Part shown: in pieces, positions 20,292 through 29,330 of the stretch
How positions within the stretch are numbered: the stretch's first letter is position 1
Layout of the letters: each line of letters begins with the position of its first letter
Source of the DNA: Aromatoleum toluvorans
Lineage (GTDB): Bacteria; Pseudomonadota; Gammaproteobacteria; Burkholderiales; Rhodocyclaceae
Direction: 5' to 3'
DNA: 64,000 nt
Assembly: GCF_012910905.1 (NCBI RefSeq)
Contig: NZ_WTVN01000014.1
Coordinates: forward strand, 40,279-104,278
The notes under the pieces: model-generated
What the model was told of the DNA's origin: nothing
The model's database searches: none
The model's input: the letters and a program-made list of their open reading frames with translations, nothing else
Program-made: the position numbers and the translations under genes

Positions 20292-22727
20292 TCAGTCGTG
20301 ATCGCCCTCGTGCCGCCGGCGCGCGCGGCCATGGCGCGCGGCGGCGCCGTGATCGAAGGCATGCTTCGCCGCAATCATGGCGCTCAGTGCCGCAGCGACC
20401 TTGTAGTTGACCGTCGCCCGCGGCATCACGCCCTTCGCATCGGCAACGCCGGCAGACAGGCCGGTGAGCGCTTCCATCGCCTCGTCGACGGTCGCGACCG
20501 CGAAGATCCGGAACGTGCCTTTCCGTGCAGCCTCGACGACGTCCTCACGCAACATCAGGTGACGCACGCTTGCCCGGGGAATCACGACCCCCTGCTCGCC
20601 GGTCAGGCCCCGTACCGCGCACAGATCGAAGAAGCCTTCGATCTTCTCGTTGACGCCGCCGATGGCCTGGACCTCGCCGAACTGGTTCACCGAGCCGGTG
20701 ACGGCGAACGACTGGCGGATCGGAATCTGGGCGAGCGCCGACAACAGGGCGCACAGTTCCGCGAGCGATGCGGAATCACCTTCCACGGGCGAATAGGATT
20801 GCTCGAAGACGAGGCTCGCCGACAGGGACAAGGGCTGGTGGCGCGCATACCGCGCCGCGAGAAACGCCGACAGGATCAGGACGCCCTTCGAATGGATTGC
20901 GCCGCCCAGCTCGGTCTCGCGCTCGATATCGACCACATCGCCCTCGCCTAGCCGTGCCGTGGCCGTGACGCGTACCGGATGCCCGAAACGCTCTCCGGCC
21001 AGTTCGACCACGACAAGCGCGTTGATCTGGCCACAGCGCGCCCCTGCCGTCGAAATGAGCGTCGTCTCGTCGATCATCGACTCGATCACCCGCTCGGCGT
21101 AGCGACCGGAGCGACGCAAGCGCGACGCGATGGCCACCTCCACCTGCTCACGCCCCACAACCGCCAATTGCAGCGCGCGCGCGTGGAAATCCGCCTCGCG
21201 CATCACGTCGGCCAGCAGGCGCGTCTGCAGGCTCAGGCGACCGGCGTCCTCGGCAAGCCGGGCGCCGTGCTCCACCAGGCGGGCGATTCCCGTCCGATCG
21301 AATGGCAGCAGCGACGATGCCCGTCCGAGCGTCGCCAGCAGGGCCGCATAACGTTCGACGTTCGCGTTGTTGCGCAGCATGTCCTCGTCGAAGTCGGCCG
21401 CAACCTTGAAAAGTTCGGGGAAATCGGGATCGTTTTCGGTCAGCAGATAGAACATCTCGCGATCGCCGATCAGGACAACCTTCACATCGCATGGCACGGC
21501 CTCGGGCTCCAGCGTGAGCAAGTTGCTCCAGCCCTGCGCTTCCGCCGGCGGCTCGATACGGATTTCTGCCGAACGCAGCGCGCGCTTCAACCCCTCCCAC
21601 GCAAACGGCTGCATCAGCAGGCGTTCCACGTCGATGACGAGGTAGCCGCCGCAGGCCCGATGGAGGGCTCCCGCCCGGATCAGGCTGAAATTGGTCACAA
21701 GCGCCCCCATCTGCGAGATGTGCTCGATGCGACCGATCAGATTGCCGAAGGTCGGGTTGTCCTCGCATACGACGGGAGCACCGCTGGTCGCGGAGTGATC
21801 GACAAGGACCTTGACCAGGTAGCGATGGAACGTCGTCCGGGCTTCGTCCTCCGGCCCTTCCTCCTCCTCGCCCTCCTGGCTCGCCCATTCGCCGCCGCTC
21901 GCCAGGATGTCTCCCCTGATCGCGTCGAAAAAAGTCTGCACCGTCGGGAGGTCCGCATAACGCTCGCGCAATCCCCGCATCAGATGCGACACCGCCGGCG
22001 TCAGCGCATCGCCCGCCGCACGCTGCATGGCCTCGTGAAGCTCCTTCCGCCAGCCCGGAAACCGCTCGAGCAGATCCGCCAGACGATCGCTCCAGGCACC
22101 GACTTTTTCCTCGACCGCAGCCCGGATCTCCGGCGCCAGGGCCTCGAAATCTTCCGGCGACATCGTCTGCCCGTCCTTGGTGGGCGCGAAGACGAAACCT
22201 TCCGGCGTCTGCAGCAGGGACACGCCATCGGCGGCACACGCATCGCCCAGCTCGCGCAGTGCCTTCTCCTCCCGCGTCTTGTGTGCATCCTGCAGCGACT
22301 CCACGCGAGCGCTGTAGGTGTCGCTCGCAAGCGCCGCCTCGATCGCCGGTCCGAGATCGGCAATGAACGCCTGCATGTCGGCGCGCAGCGCCGCCCCTCG
22401 CCCGGCCGCCAGCGTCAGGAGGCGCGGGCGCTGGGGGTCCTCGAAATTATGCAGATAGCACAGATCGGGCGGTACCTCGCCGATCGGCGAAAACTCGTGC
22501 AACAGGCGAAAGACCGTCGCATGCCGCCCCGTTCCCGGATCGCCGAGGACGAACACGTGGTAGCCGGGCTGGCGCATCGCCAGGCCGAAGCGCAATGCCT
22601 CCTCGGCCCTGCCCTGCCCCACCACCCCCGGCACGTCGGCAAGACTGGTCGTGTCCTCGAATGCAAATGTCTCGGGTGCGCAACGGACGCAGAGACTGTC
22701 CGCTGCGAGGGGGAGCAGGTCGGCCAT
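20292..22727 (-). CDS. Lon-family ATP-dependent protease (LonB-like, AAA_32 type)
   Basis: Cytoplasmic ATP-dependent protease of 811 aa. The N-terminal AAA part has a Walker A-like GDPGTGRH (Arg in place of the usual Lys, as in this subfamily). A long helical insertion lies at about 150-330. The C-terminal Lon protease domain has catalytic Ser in VEGDSASLAELC and Lys in GGVNEKIEGFF, the Ser-Lys dyad. It is not the canonical Lon. I chose ATG 22727 (MADLLPLAADSL), preceded by GGGAG. Confidence 0.88.
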   Translation of the reverse strand: MADLLPLAADSLCVRCAPETFAFEDTTSLADVPGVVGQGRAEEALRFGLAMRQPGYHVFVLGDPGTGRHATVFRLLHEFSPIGEVPPDLCYLHNFEDPQRPRLLTLAAGRGAALRADMQAFIADLGPAIEAALASDTYSARVESLQDAHKTREEKALRELGDACAADGVSLLQTPEGFVFAPTKDGQTMSPEDFEALAPEIRAAVEEKVGAWSDRLADLLERFPGWRKELHEAMQRAAGDALTPAVSHLMRGLRERYADLPTVQTFFDAIRGDILASGGEWASQEGEEEEGPEDEARTTFHRYLVKVLVDHSATSGAPVVCEDNPTFGNLIGRIEHISQMGALVTNFSLIRAGALHRACGGYLVIDVERLLMQPFAWEGLKRALRSAEIRIEPPAEAQGWSNLLTLEPEAVPCDVKVVLIGDREMFYLLTENDPDFPELFKVAADFDEDMLRNNANVERYAALLATLGRASSLLPFDRTGIARLVEHGARLAEDAGRLSLQTRLLADVMREADFHARALQLAVVGREQVEVAIASRLRRSGRYAERVIESMIDETTLISTAGARCGQINALVVVELAGERFGHPVRVTATARLGEGDVVDIERETELGGAIHSKGVLILSAFLAARYARHQPLSLSASLVFEQSYSPVEGDSASLAELCALLSALAQIPIRQSFAVTGSVNQFGEVQAIGGVNEKIEGFFDLCAVRGLTGEQGVVIPRASVRHLMLREDVVEAARKGTFRIFAVATVDEAMEALTGLSAGVADAKGVMPRATVNYKVAAALSAMIAAKHAFDHGAAARHGRARRRHEGDHD

Positions 22728-22752
22728 GTTCTTGTTCTCCCGATACCGCAAT

Positions 22753-22784
22753 GAAAACGGGGCGCCCGGCGAACCGGACGCCCC
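22753..22784 (-). terminator. Terminator upstream of the Lon-like gene
   Basis: On the minus strand an 11-bp stem (GGGGCGTCCGG with CCGGGCGCCCC, one T-G pair, loop TTCG) is followed by GTTTTC. It lies between the 93-aa gene and the protease, 26 bp before the protease ATG. The protease would then need read-through, or a promoter overlapping the hairpin. Confidence 0.7.
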
Positions 22785-22819
22785 ATGATCCCTCTCGCCC
22801 GGCCCGGCAGGCAAGCGCG

Positions 22820-23101
22820 CTAGCGAAGCCCCCGACGGGAAAGATCGCCCCAGCGCGTGTCGTCGTGTTGCACCTCATTCTCGAACTGCGGAAATCGCCG
22901 GTCGTGCTCCATCAGCAGCGACATGATGGTTCCCGCATGCTCGGCCGGAAAACCCTGGCGCTTTCCGCCCCGCGTATCCGTCATCAACAGGAAGATGAAC
23001 TTGCGGCACTGCGCCGTGCCCCACATGCCGTCAATCTTTCGAAGATGCGGAAAACGCTCGTAGAGCTTTTCGGTCGAAGTTTCTGTAATTCGTGTCGTCA
23101 T
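22820..23101 (-). CDS. Conserved-looking hypothetical protein, 93 aa
   Basis: I do not recognise this family. The protein is soluble and rich in charged and aromatic residues: [20 protein letters not shown] at the start, [16 protein letters not shown] in the middle, and [13 protein letters not shown] at the end. There is no signal peptide or membrane segment, and a single cysteine. ATG at 23101. Codon use looks native. It is isolated, with a terminator behind it and the divergent moaA in front. Confidence 0.65.
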   Translation of the reverse strand: MTTRITETSTEKLYERFPHLRKIDGMWGTAQCRKFIFLLMTDTRGGKRQGFPAEHAGTIMSLLMEHDRRFPQFENEVQHDDTRWGDLSRRGLR

Positions 23102-23370
23102 CGCACAATTCCCGGGGGAGTAGATGCAGCTGCCGGAAGATTAATACTTTTGCCCTATACCCGCGAACCCGCTTCCACGCTACTGTGCCACCTGCAAGGG
23201 CAGCACGGCGTGCAGCCCGGACGCTGGCGTCGCCGCAGGCTGGGCACGAACATATTGCCTTCTGCTGCAACGATCGGTTAACTGACGCATGGATAGACCG
23301 TAAAACCTCACCACAGGTTGCCGGGCCCTTTCAGCATGCACCATTTCAGGCCACTACAGCCAGGTATCCG

Positions 23371-24444
23371 ATGAAATCGATTCCGATCTACCCCGCGAGC
23401 GAGCCCGCTCCCGTCGCTGCAGACGCGCCCGCGCCAGGTGCCCCCCTCGTCGACACGCGGGGGCGCATGGTCCACGACCTGCGCATCTCGGTCACCGATC
23501 GCTGCAATTTCCGCTGCATCTACTGCATGCCGCGCGAAGTGTTTGGAACGGATTACGCCTTCCTGCCCCGCAAGGAGCTGCTGTCGTTCGAGGAGATCAC
23601 GCGGGTGGCGCGACTTTTCGCCGAGCGTGGTGTCCGCAAGATCCGCATTACCGGCGGCGAACCGCTGCTGCGCAAGCACGTCGAGAACCTCGTCGCCCAG
23701 CTCGCCGCGATCCCCGACGTCGAGCTCACCCTCACCACCAACGGCGTACTCCTGCCCAAGATGGCCCGTACGCTCCGCGAGGCCGGCCTGCATCGCGTCA
23801 CGGTGAGCCTCGATGCCATCGACGACGCGACCTTCCGTGCGATGAACGACGCCGACTACCCGGTCGCGGCGGTCCTGAAGGGGATCGCCGCCGCCGAAGA
23901 AGCCGGGCTCAGTCCCGTCAAGGTCAATATGGTCGTCAAGCGCGGCGTCAACGACCACAACGTGATCGACATGGCCCGCCACTTCCGCGGCACGGGCCAC
24001 ATCCTGCGCTTCATCGAATTCATGGACGTCGGCAGTTCGAACGGATGGGAAATGAACGCAGTGGTGCCGTCGCGCGACATCATCGAGCGCATCGACCGCG
24101 TCTTCCCCCTGGAGCAGGTCGACCCCAACTACACCGGCGAAGTTGCCGAGCGCTGGCGCTACCGTGACGGCGGCGGCGAAATCGGCGTCATCTCCTCGGT
24201 CACGCAGGCGTTCTGCTCGACCTGTACGCGCATCCGCCTGTCCACGGAAGGCAAGCTGTACACGTGTCTGTTCGCCCAGAGCGGACACGATCTTCGCACC
24301 TTGTTGCGCGACGGTGCGAGCGATGCCGAACTCGATCGCGCCATTGCCGGCGTGTGGCAGAACCGCGACGACCACTATTCGGAAATCCGCACTGCAAACA
24401 CCCGCGGGCTGAGAAAAATCGAAATGTCCTACATCGGCGGCTAG
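23371..24444 (+). CDS. moaA: GTP 3',8-cyclase (molybdenum cofactor synthesis)
   Basis: Radical-SAM enzyme for the first step of molybdopterin synthesis (357 aa). The N-terminal 4Fe-4S/SAM site is CNFRCIYC, with ITGGEPLLR after it. The C-terminal cluster site is [11 protein letters not shown] with a later Cys in LYTCLF, and the chain ends in the conserved Gly-Gly. Start ATG 23371. The 269-bp upstream gap shows no recognisable molybdenum-cofactor riboswitch. Its product is needed by PadB, a molybdenum enzyme further along. Confidence 0.96.
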   Translation: MKSIPIYPASEPAPVAADAPAPGAPLVDTRGRMVHDLRISVTDRCNFRCIYCMPREVFGTDYAFLPRKELLSFEEITRVARLFAERGVRKIRITGGEPLLRKHVENLVAQLAAIPDVELTLTTNGVLLPKMARTLREAGLHRVTVSLDAIDDATFRAMNDADYPVAAVLKGIAAAEEAGLSPVKVNMVVKRGVNDHNVIDMARHFRGTGHILRFIEFMDVGSSNGWEMNAVVPSRDIIERIDRVFPLEQVDPNYTGEVAERWRYRDGGGEIGVISSVTQAFCSTCTRIRLSTEGKLYTCLFAQSGHDLRTLLRDGASDAELDRAIAGVWQNRDDHYSEIRTANTRGLRKIEMSYIGG

Positions 24445-24478
24445 GTCACTGGCCCGCTTCCTGCTAATGGCGAACTTC

Positions 24479-24514
24479 CGGGCACTCGCTCAGCATGGTG
24501 CCCGACCGTTTTTT
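24479..24514 (+). terminator. Rho-independent terminator after moaA
   Basis: Stem CGGGCAC / GTGCCCG (24479-24485 with 24498-24504), 12-nt loop, then ACCG and six T (24509-24514). It separates moaA from the NHL lipoprotein gene. Confidence 0.82.
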
Positions 24515-24552
24515 GTTGCCCCCGCTACTGTGGCGGAGAGGGCTCGCACGGA

Positions 24553-25707
24553 ATGTTCAGCCACATGCGTCACAATTCATTTCATGCAGGTTCCGTTGCT
24601 CGCGGCCTGAGCCTCGCTCTGTACGCGCTCGCGTCGGTGATCGCCTTCACCGGCTGCAGCTCCTCCCCCGTCGCCCCTTCAGACGGAGAATTGGACTATC
24701 AGCTGATATGGCCGGCACCGCCCGACGAGCCCCGTTTCGTATTCGAGACCGAACTCAGGAACCAGTCCGACATACGCGACGAATCCGAAGATGAACGCCT
24801 GCAACGGATACTGACGGGGCGCAACACCAAGTCCGAACAACCTGTCTATCGCAAGCCGTCGGCACTGGTGGCACGGAAAGGACGACTTTACGTCGCCGAT
24901 CCGCATACGGCTTCGATCTACGTGTTCGACATGCCCCGCCGTAAGGTCTTCCAGATCGGCCAGCGCGAACCGAACCGCACGCGGTCGCCGATCTCCATGG
25001 CGATCGATGCCCAGAGCAGGCTCTACGTCCTCGATTCCATCGCGAAGAACGTGATGGTTTTCGACCCGCTGGGCCTGTACATGTTCTCGGTCGGGAACCC
25101 GCGTGATCTGGTCAAGCCGGCGGGGGTGGCGGTCAGCCGTGACGGCTCGCGCATATTTGTCATAGACCGCGGCAGCGTCGACAGCGATGACCACAAGGTG
25201 ATTGCGTACGCGCCGGACGGCAAGGAACTGTTCCGGATCGGCCCGCGCGGCTCGGACCCGGGACAGTTGAATATCCCGCTCGATGCCACCGTCACCGAAG
25301 ACGGCAGGCTGCACATTCTCGATTCCGGGAATTTTCGTGTGCAGACATTCGATGAAACGGGAAAATTCGTCTCGAGTTTCGGATCGGTCGGAAACGGTCT
25401 CGGAAATTTCTCGCGCCCGCGCCGGATCGCCAGTGACAACGACGGCAACATCTACGTCTCAGACGCTTCATTCAACAATGTGCAGATATTCGACCCCAGC
25501 GGTCATCTGCTGATGTGGCTCGGAAAGTCCGGGATCGCCAACCTTCCCGGGCAATACGCGCTCATCGGCGCCATCACCGTCGACGAGACCGGACGGCTGT
25601 ACGTCGCCGACCAGTACCACATCAAGGTCGACGTCTATCGTCGGGCCGAGAAGGCAGTTGCTGCAAGCAAAACGCCCGCTCCCACCGCGGGGAAAAGCGC
25701 CCCTTGA
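24553..25707 (+). CDS. NHL-repeat beta-propeller lipoprotein
   Basis: 384-aa exported lipoprotein. The signal peptide has a lipobox-like AFTGC (Cys at about residue 36). After a linker of about 70 residues come six NHL-type blades, each with a form of the RLYVxD...VxVFD motif: RLYVADPH, RLYVLDSI, RIFVIDRG, RLHILDSG, NIYVSDAS and RLYVADQY. Together they make one closed six-bladed propeller. The tail is Ala/Pro-rich. The next gene, 88 bp on, encodes a multiheme cytochrome. NHL propellers accompany outer-surface multiheme cytochromes such as the omcS cluster of Geobacter, so a scaffold or assembly role is inferred. Confidence 0.85.
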   Translation: MFSHMRHNSFHAGSVARGLSLALYALASVIAFTGCSSSPVAPSDGELDYQLIWPAPPDEPRFVFETELRNQSDIRDESEDERLQRILTGRNTKSEQPVYRKPSALVARKGRLYVADPHTASIYVFDMPRRKVFQIGQREPNRTRSPISMAIDAQSRLYVLDSIAKNVMVFDPLGLYMFSVGNPRDLVKPAGVAVSRDGSRIFVIDRGSVDSDDHKVIAYAPDGKELFRIGPRGSDPGQLNIPLDATVTEDGRLHILDSGNFRVQTFDETGKFVSSFGSVGNGLGNFSRPRRIASDNDGNIYVSDASFNNVQIFDPSGHLLMWLGKSGIANLPGQYALIGAITVDETGRLYVADQYHIKVDVYRRAEKAVAASKTPAPTAGKSAP

Positions 25708-25743
25708 ATACTCAAATATCATCATCAGGAATACGTAATATCC

Positions 25744-25759
25744 TGGCATTGTTATTGCA
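25744..25759 (+). promoter_or_regulatory. Sigma-54 (RpoN) promoter for the pentaheme cytochrome
   Basis: TGGCA at 25744-25748 and TTGCA at 25755-25759, with GG and GC exactly 12 bp apart, as sigma-54 requires. The predicted start is near 25770, 26 nt before the ATG. This would exclude the in-frame GTG at 25763 as start codon. An enhancer-binding protein site would lie upstream, probably within the NHL gene. Confidence 0.65.
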
Positions 25760-25795
25760 TAAGTGCGCCAACACCAACCAATACACTGCCACATC

Positions 25796-26686
25796 ATGAC
25801 AATCAGAATCGCCACCGTAGCCATCGCCACACTCGGCGTGCTCGTTGCAGATGTCGCATGGCCCGGAACGCGCTCGGACTCGGAATTCCTGAACCAGGGC
25901 ACCATCGGCAACACCCGCCACAACCTGTCGCAGCGCCAGACCGCGGGTGGCGGCCCGACCGGCAGCCAGATGGACGCGGTTCGTAACAACTATCAGCAGG
26001 TGTGCGTCTACTGCCACACCCCCCACGCCGCCAACCAGAATATCAGCGCGCCGCTGTGGAACCGGACCGTGCGCAGCACCACCTACACGCTGTATAACCA
26101 GCAGAGCCTGTCGCAGGAGGCGACGCAGCCGGGCCCGAACTCGCTGACCTGCCTGTCCTGTCACGACGGCCAGACCGCTGTCGATTCGATCGTGAACATG
26201 CCGGGTTCGGGGAAATACAACGCCGCACTCGCCCTGAACCCCGATACCAGCACCACCAAGGCGCTTCTGGATGCCTGGAGCACGACCGACGATGCGTTCG
26301 ACCACTTCGGCTTGAAGGACAACAATACCGAATGTCTCAGCTGCCACTCGCCCGGGGGCCAGGGTGGCGCGCAGGACTTTTCTGCGTTTGCGATCGGCAC
26401 CGACCTTCGCAACGACCATCCGGTGGGGGTGAAGCTGCCGAGCGGATCCGACTGGAACGTGCCGTCCGGCACCTACAAGAATGTCCGCTTCTTCGACACG
26501 GATGGCGACAGCCGCCCGGACAAGGAAGAGTTGCGTTTCTATGACTCGGGTCAGGGATACGAGGTAGAGTGCGCCTCCTGCCACGATCCGCATGGTGTAC
26601 CGGGGGCGACCGCGTCCTTCCTGCCAACCTTCCTGCGCGTGACGGCAGACGGCAGCCAGATCTGCCTGACCTGCCACGTGAAATAA
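25796..26686 (+). CDS. Pentaheme c-type cytochrome (doubled-CXXCH family)
   Basis: Secreted electron carrier, 296 aa, with a signal peptide (hydrophobic to about residue 22). Five covalent haem sites: CVYCH (70), CLSCH (119), CLSCH (180), CASCH (259) and CLTCH (290). Extra histidines, including NDHPVG around 207-212, can serve as distal ligands, so most haems are probably bis-His and low-potential. No membrane anchor is visible. It follows the NHL lipoprotein and has its own sigma-54 promoter. It is not a recognised NrfA, NapB or c552 type. The exact partner and acceptor are unknown. Confidence 0.88.
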   Translation: MTIRIATVAIATLGVLVADVAWPGTRSDSEFLNQGTIGNTRHNLSQRQTAGGGPTGSQMDAVRNNYQQVCVYCHTPHAANQNISAPLWNRTVRSTTYTLYNQQSLSQEATQPGPNSLTCLSCHDGQTAVDSIVNMPGSGKYNAALALNPDTSTTKALLDAWSTTDDAFDHFGLKDNNTECLSCHSPGGQGGAQDFSAFAIGTDLRNDHPVGVKLPSGSDWNVPSGTYKNVRFFDTDGDSRPDKEELRFYDSGQGYEVECASCHDPHGVPGATASFLPTFLRVTADGSQICLTCHVK

Positions 26687-26708
26687 AACTCACCGCAACG
26701 ACAAGCAA

Positions 26709-26736
26709 GAGAAAGGCGCCCGAGGGCGCCTTTCTC
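26709..26736. terminator. Hairpin terminator after the cytochrome
   Basis: 13-bp perfect inverted repeat GAGAAAGGCGCCC / GGGCGCCTTTCTC. In the plus direction the 3' arm ends in TTTCTCATTT. It lies between convergent genes and can form on both transcripts. Confidence 0.8.
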
Positions 26737-26803
26737 ATTTGCTGCAATACGCGCGACGATATGGTTTTGTATTGGGAAAACGCTCGCGAATACTCCTCAG
26801 AAA

Positions 26804-29299
26804 TCACGCCAGTTGCCGCAGGCTTGAAGCCGGGGGGCGTGCGAGCAGCCTGCGGGTTCCGAGCCATCCCGCAACGATCACTGCGCATGCCCCTGCCAGC
26901 ATCGCGAGCGCGAGCGGCCAGAACTCAGGCACATAGGGCATCTTGAACGCTTGGCGGGCGAGCAACCAACCGATCGCCATCGCGCCTGCCGTCGCCAGCA
27001 CCGAAGCAAGCCCGCCGAGCACGGCGAATTCGGCCAGCAGCGCATGGCGCATTTGCGCGTTACGGGCACCCAGCGTCCGGAGCATCGCCAATTCGTAATC
27101 CCGCTCGTCGTGCGTCGACTGCAGGGCGGAGAACAGCACGAGGAAACCGGCCAGGACCGAGAAGGCAAAGACGAACTCGACGATGAGCACCAGCTTGTCG
27201 GTCATCGCGCGTACCTGCGCAATCACTGCATCAACATCGATGACCGACAGATTGGGGAAACCCTTCACCAACTCGGCCGTGAATCGCTGATTACCCGGGG
27301 GAAGCCTGAAACTCGTGATCAGGCTTGCGGGATCGTCCTCGAGCATCCCCGGCGACGCGATGAAGAAGAAGTTCACACGCATGGAGTCCCATTCGAGCTC
27401 GCGGACGCTGGTGATCGGCGCTTCGACGAGCCTGCCGGCGACGTTGAAACGGACGCGGTCGCCGACCTTGAGCGAAAACGCCTCTGCGAGGCCACGCTCA
27501 ACGGAGAACTGCGGGGCCGTTTCCGAACCGTGCCAGCGTCCGCCGACGACGATGTTGCCGTCCGGCAGCCGGCTGCCATAACTGAGGTTGAATTCGCGCT
27601 CGGCGAGGCGTTGTGTACGCTCGTTCTCGTAGGCTTCGGGATGCACCTCACGCCCGTTGATGGCGTCGAGCCGGCCGCGGATCATCGGGCGGACTTCCGG
27701 CGCCTGCAAACCCTGCTGAACGAAGAACTCCGCCAGCGCCTGTCGCTGGTCGGGCTGGATATTGATCACGAAGCGATTGGGGGCATCGGGCGGGGTCATT
27801 GCGCGCCACCCGTCGAGCAGATCGCCGCGGACGATGGTCAGCAACAGCAGCGCCGTCACGCCGAGGCCGAGCGCCACGATCTGCACGACGCTCGCCCCCG
27901 TGCGGCGCACCAAGGAAGCGATCCCGTAACGCCAGCCGCTGCCGCCGAACATCGCCCCTTCCCGCGTCCGGCCGAGCAGCCGCAGGAGGGCCCACGCTGC
28001 CGCCCCGAACGCTGCGAGGGCGAAGCTGAAGCCCCCCGCCACATAGGACGCGAGCCGCAGTTCGCCGGCGATCCAGAAGACGAGCGCGAGTAGCGCGGCG
28101 GCCCCGGCAAGCCAGGCGAAGGCGCTGCGCGTCTCGACGAGCGCGATCTCGCGCCGCAAGACCCGAAGTGTGGAGACTCGCCCGAGGCGCAGGAGCTGCG
28201 GCAGCACGAATCCGATCAGCAGGACCACCCCGACCGCGAGGCCGTGGGCAAACGGTAGCGGCGAGGGGGAAGGCAGTGCGGTGTCCATGATCTCGACCAG
28301 GATCAGCGCCAGACCCTGCTGCACGCCCCAGCCGAGGCAGGAGCCGAGCGCGGCGGCGGCGAATCCGAACAGTGCAAACTCGCCGACGACGAGCTTCAAC
28401 ACTTGCCCCTGGCGTGCGCCGAGGCAACGCATCACGGCACAGGCGTCGAGGTGGCGTTGCATGAAGCGGCGTGCGGAAATGCCGATCGCGACTGCCGCAA
28501 GAATCACCGTGAGCAACGCGGCGAGGCGGAGGAAGCGCTGGGCCTGGTCGAGCGAATTGCGCACCTCGGGTCGCGCGTTTCCGACGCCCTCCACCGTTTC
28601 GCCGCGTCCGAGACGCGCTTTCGACCAGCGCTCGAAGACCTCGACGGCGTCCGGCTCACCGGCCACGTGCAGGCGCCACGTCGCGCGGCTGCCCGCGATG
28701 AGGAGCCCGGAATCCGCCAGATCCGCTGCGTTGAAGATTGCGCGCGGGAGCAGGCTGAAGAAATTCGCCCCGCGATCCGACTCGAAGGTCACCACGCCGC
28801 CGACCCTGAACTCCAGACGCCCCAGGCCCACGTGCTCACCGACTGAAACGTCGAGGGCCGCCAGGAGCCGTTCGTCGAGCCAGACTTCGCCGCGTTCGGG
28901 GATGCGGTTGGCGATGGTGTCCGCCTGATTCGGGCCTGCTGCGATGCGGACATGACCACGCAGCGGGTAGCCCGGGCCGACGGCCTTGACCCCGGCAAGC
29001 TGGGCGGCGTTCTCCGTGCTCACCATGCTCGTGAACAGGACCGTGCCGGTGCTCGTGAGGCCGAGCCGCCCGGCTTCCTGCGCAAAGGCCTCGTCCCACG
29101 GGTGATCGGCGCGCAGCAGCAGGTCGCCGCCCAGCAACTGGTTGGCCTCGCGGTCGAGTCCCCGCGCGACGCGGTCGGCGAGGAAACCGACGCTGGTGAG
29201 ACAGGCCACGGCGATCACGATGGCGAGGCCGAGCAGGTGAAGTTCGCCCGCCCGCAGGTCGCGCAACATCATGCGCAGGGATAGCTGGAAGGTATGCAT
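26804..29299 (-). CDS. FtsX/YbbP-type ABC transporter permease
   Basis: Large inner-membrane permease (831 aa). One TM helix lies near residues 20-38, followed by a periplasmic MacB-type domain. TM helices recur at about 255-400, then a second half with another periplasmic domain and three C-terminal helices. This double FtsX layout is that of YbbP. The partner ATPase (YbbA) and TesA, usually adjacent, are absent here. Members move lipoproteins or lipids. I chose ATG 29299 (MHTFQLSLRMMLRDL). The downstream side is convergent with the cytochrome. Confidence 0.85.
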   Translation of the reverse strand: MHTFQLSLRMMLRDLRAGELHLLGLAIVIAVACLTSVGFLADRVARGLDREANQLLGGDLLLRADHPWDEAFAQEAGRLGLTSTGTVLFTSMVSTENAAQLAGVKAVGPGYPLRGHVRIAAGPNQADTIANRIPERGEVWLDERLLAALDVSVGEHVGLGRLEFRVGGVVTFESDRGANFFSLLPRAIFNAADLADSGLLIAGSRATWRLHVAGEPDAVEVFERWSKARLGRGETVEGVGNARPEVRNSLDQAQRFLRLAALLTVILAAVAIGISARRFMQRHLDACAVMRCLGARQGQVLKLVVGEFALFGFAAAALGSCLGWGVQQGLALILVEIMDTALPSPSPLPFAHGLAVGVVLLIGFVLPQLLRLGRVSTLRVLRREIALVETRSAFAWLAGAAALLALVFWIAGELRLASYVAGGFSFALAAFGAAAWALLRLLGRTREGAMFGGSGWRYGIASLVRRTGASVVQIVALGLGVTALLLLTIVRGDLLDGWRAMTPPDAPNRFVINIQPDQRQALAEFFVQQGLQAPEVRPMIRGRLDAINGREVHPEAYENERTQRLAEREFNLSYGSRLPDGNIVVGGRWHGSETAPQFSVERGLAEAFSLKVGDRVRFNVAGRLVEAPITSVRELEWDSMRVNFFFIASPGMLEDDPASLITSFRLPPGNQRFTAELVKGFPNLSVIDVDAVIAQVRAMTDKLVLIVEFVFAFSVLAGFLVLFSALQSTHDERDYELAMLRTLGARNAQMRHALLAEFAVLGGLASVLATAGAMAIGWLLARQAFKMPYVPEFWPLALAMLAGACAVIVAGWLGTRRLLARPPASSLRQLA

Positions 29300-29330
29300 G
29301 CGCGGGTGGACGGCACAGGGTGCCGGAGGT

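Noticed and set aside
23240..23257. Sigma-54-like GGCACG...TTGC upstream of moaA
   Set aside because: The GG-GC distance is 14 bp instead of 12, which sigma-54 does not tolerate.
23102..23370. Molybdenum-cofactor riboswitch upstream of moaA
   Set aside because: The 269-bp gap has several GC-rich hairpins, but I could not match the conserved core of the Moco RNA motif. A covariance-model search would settle it.
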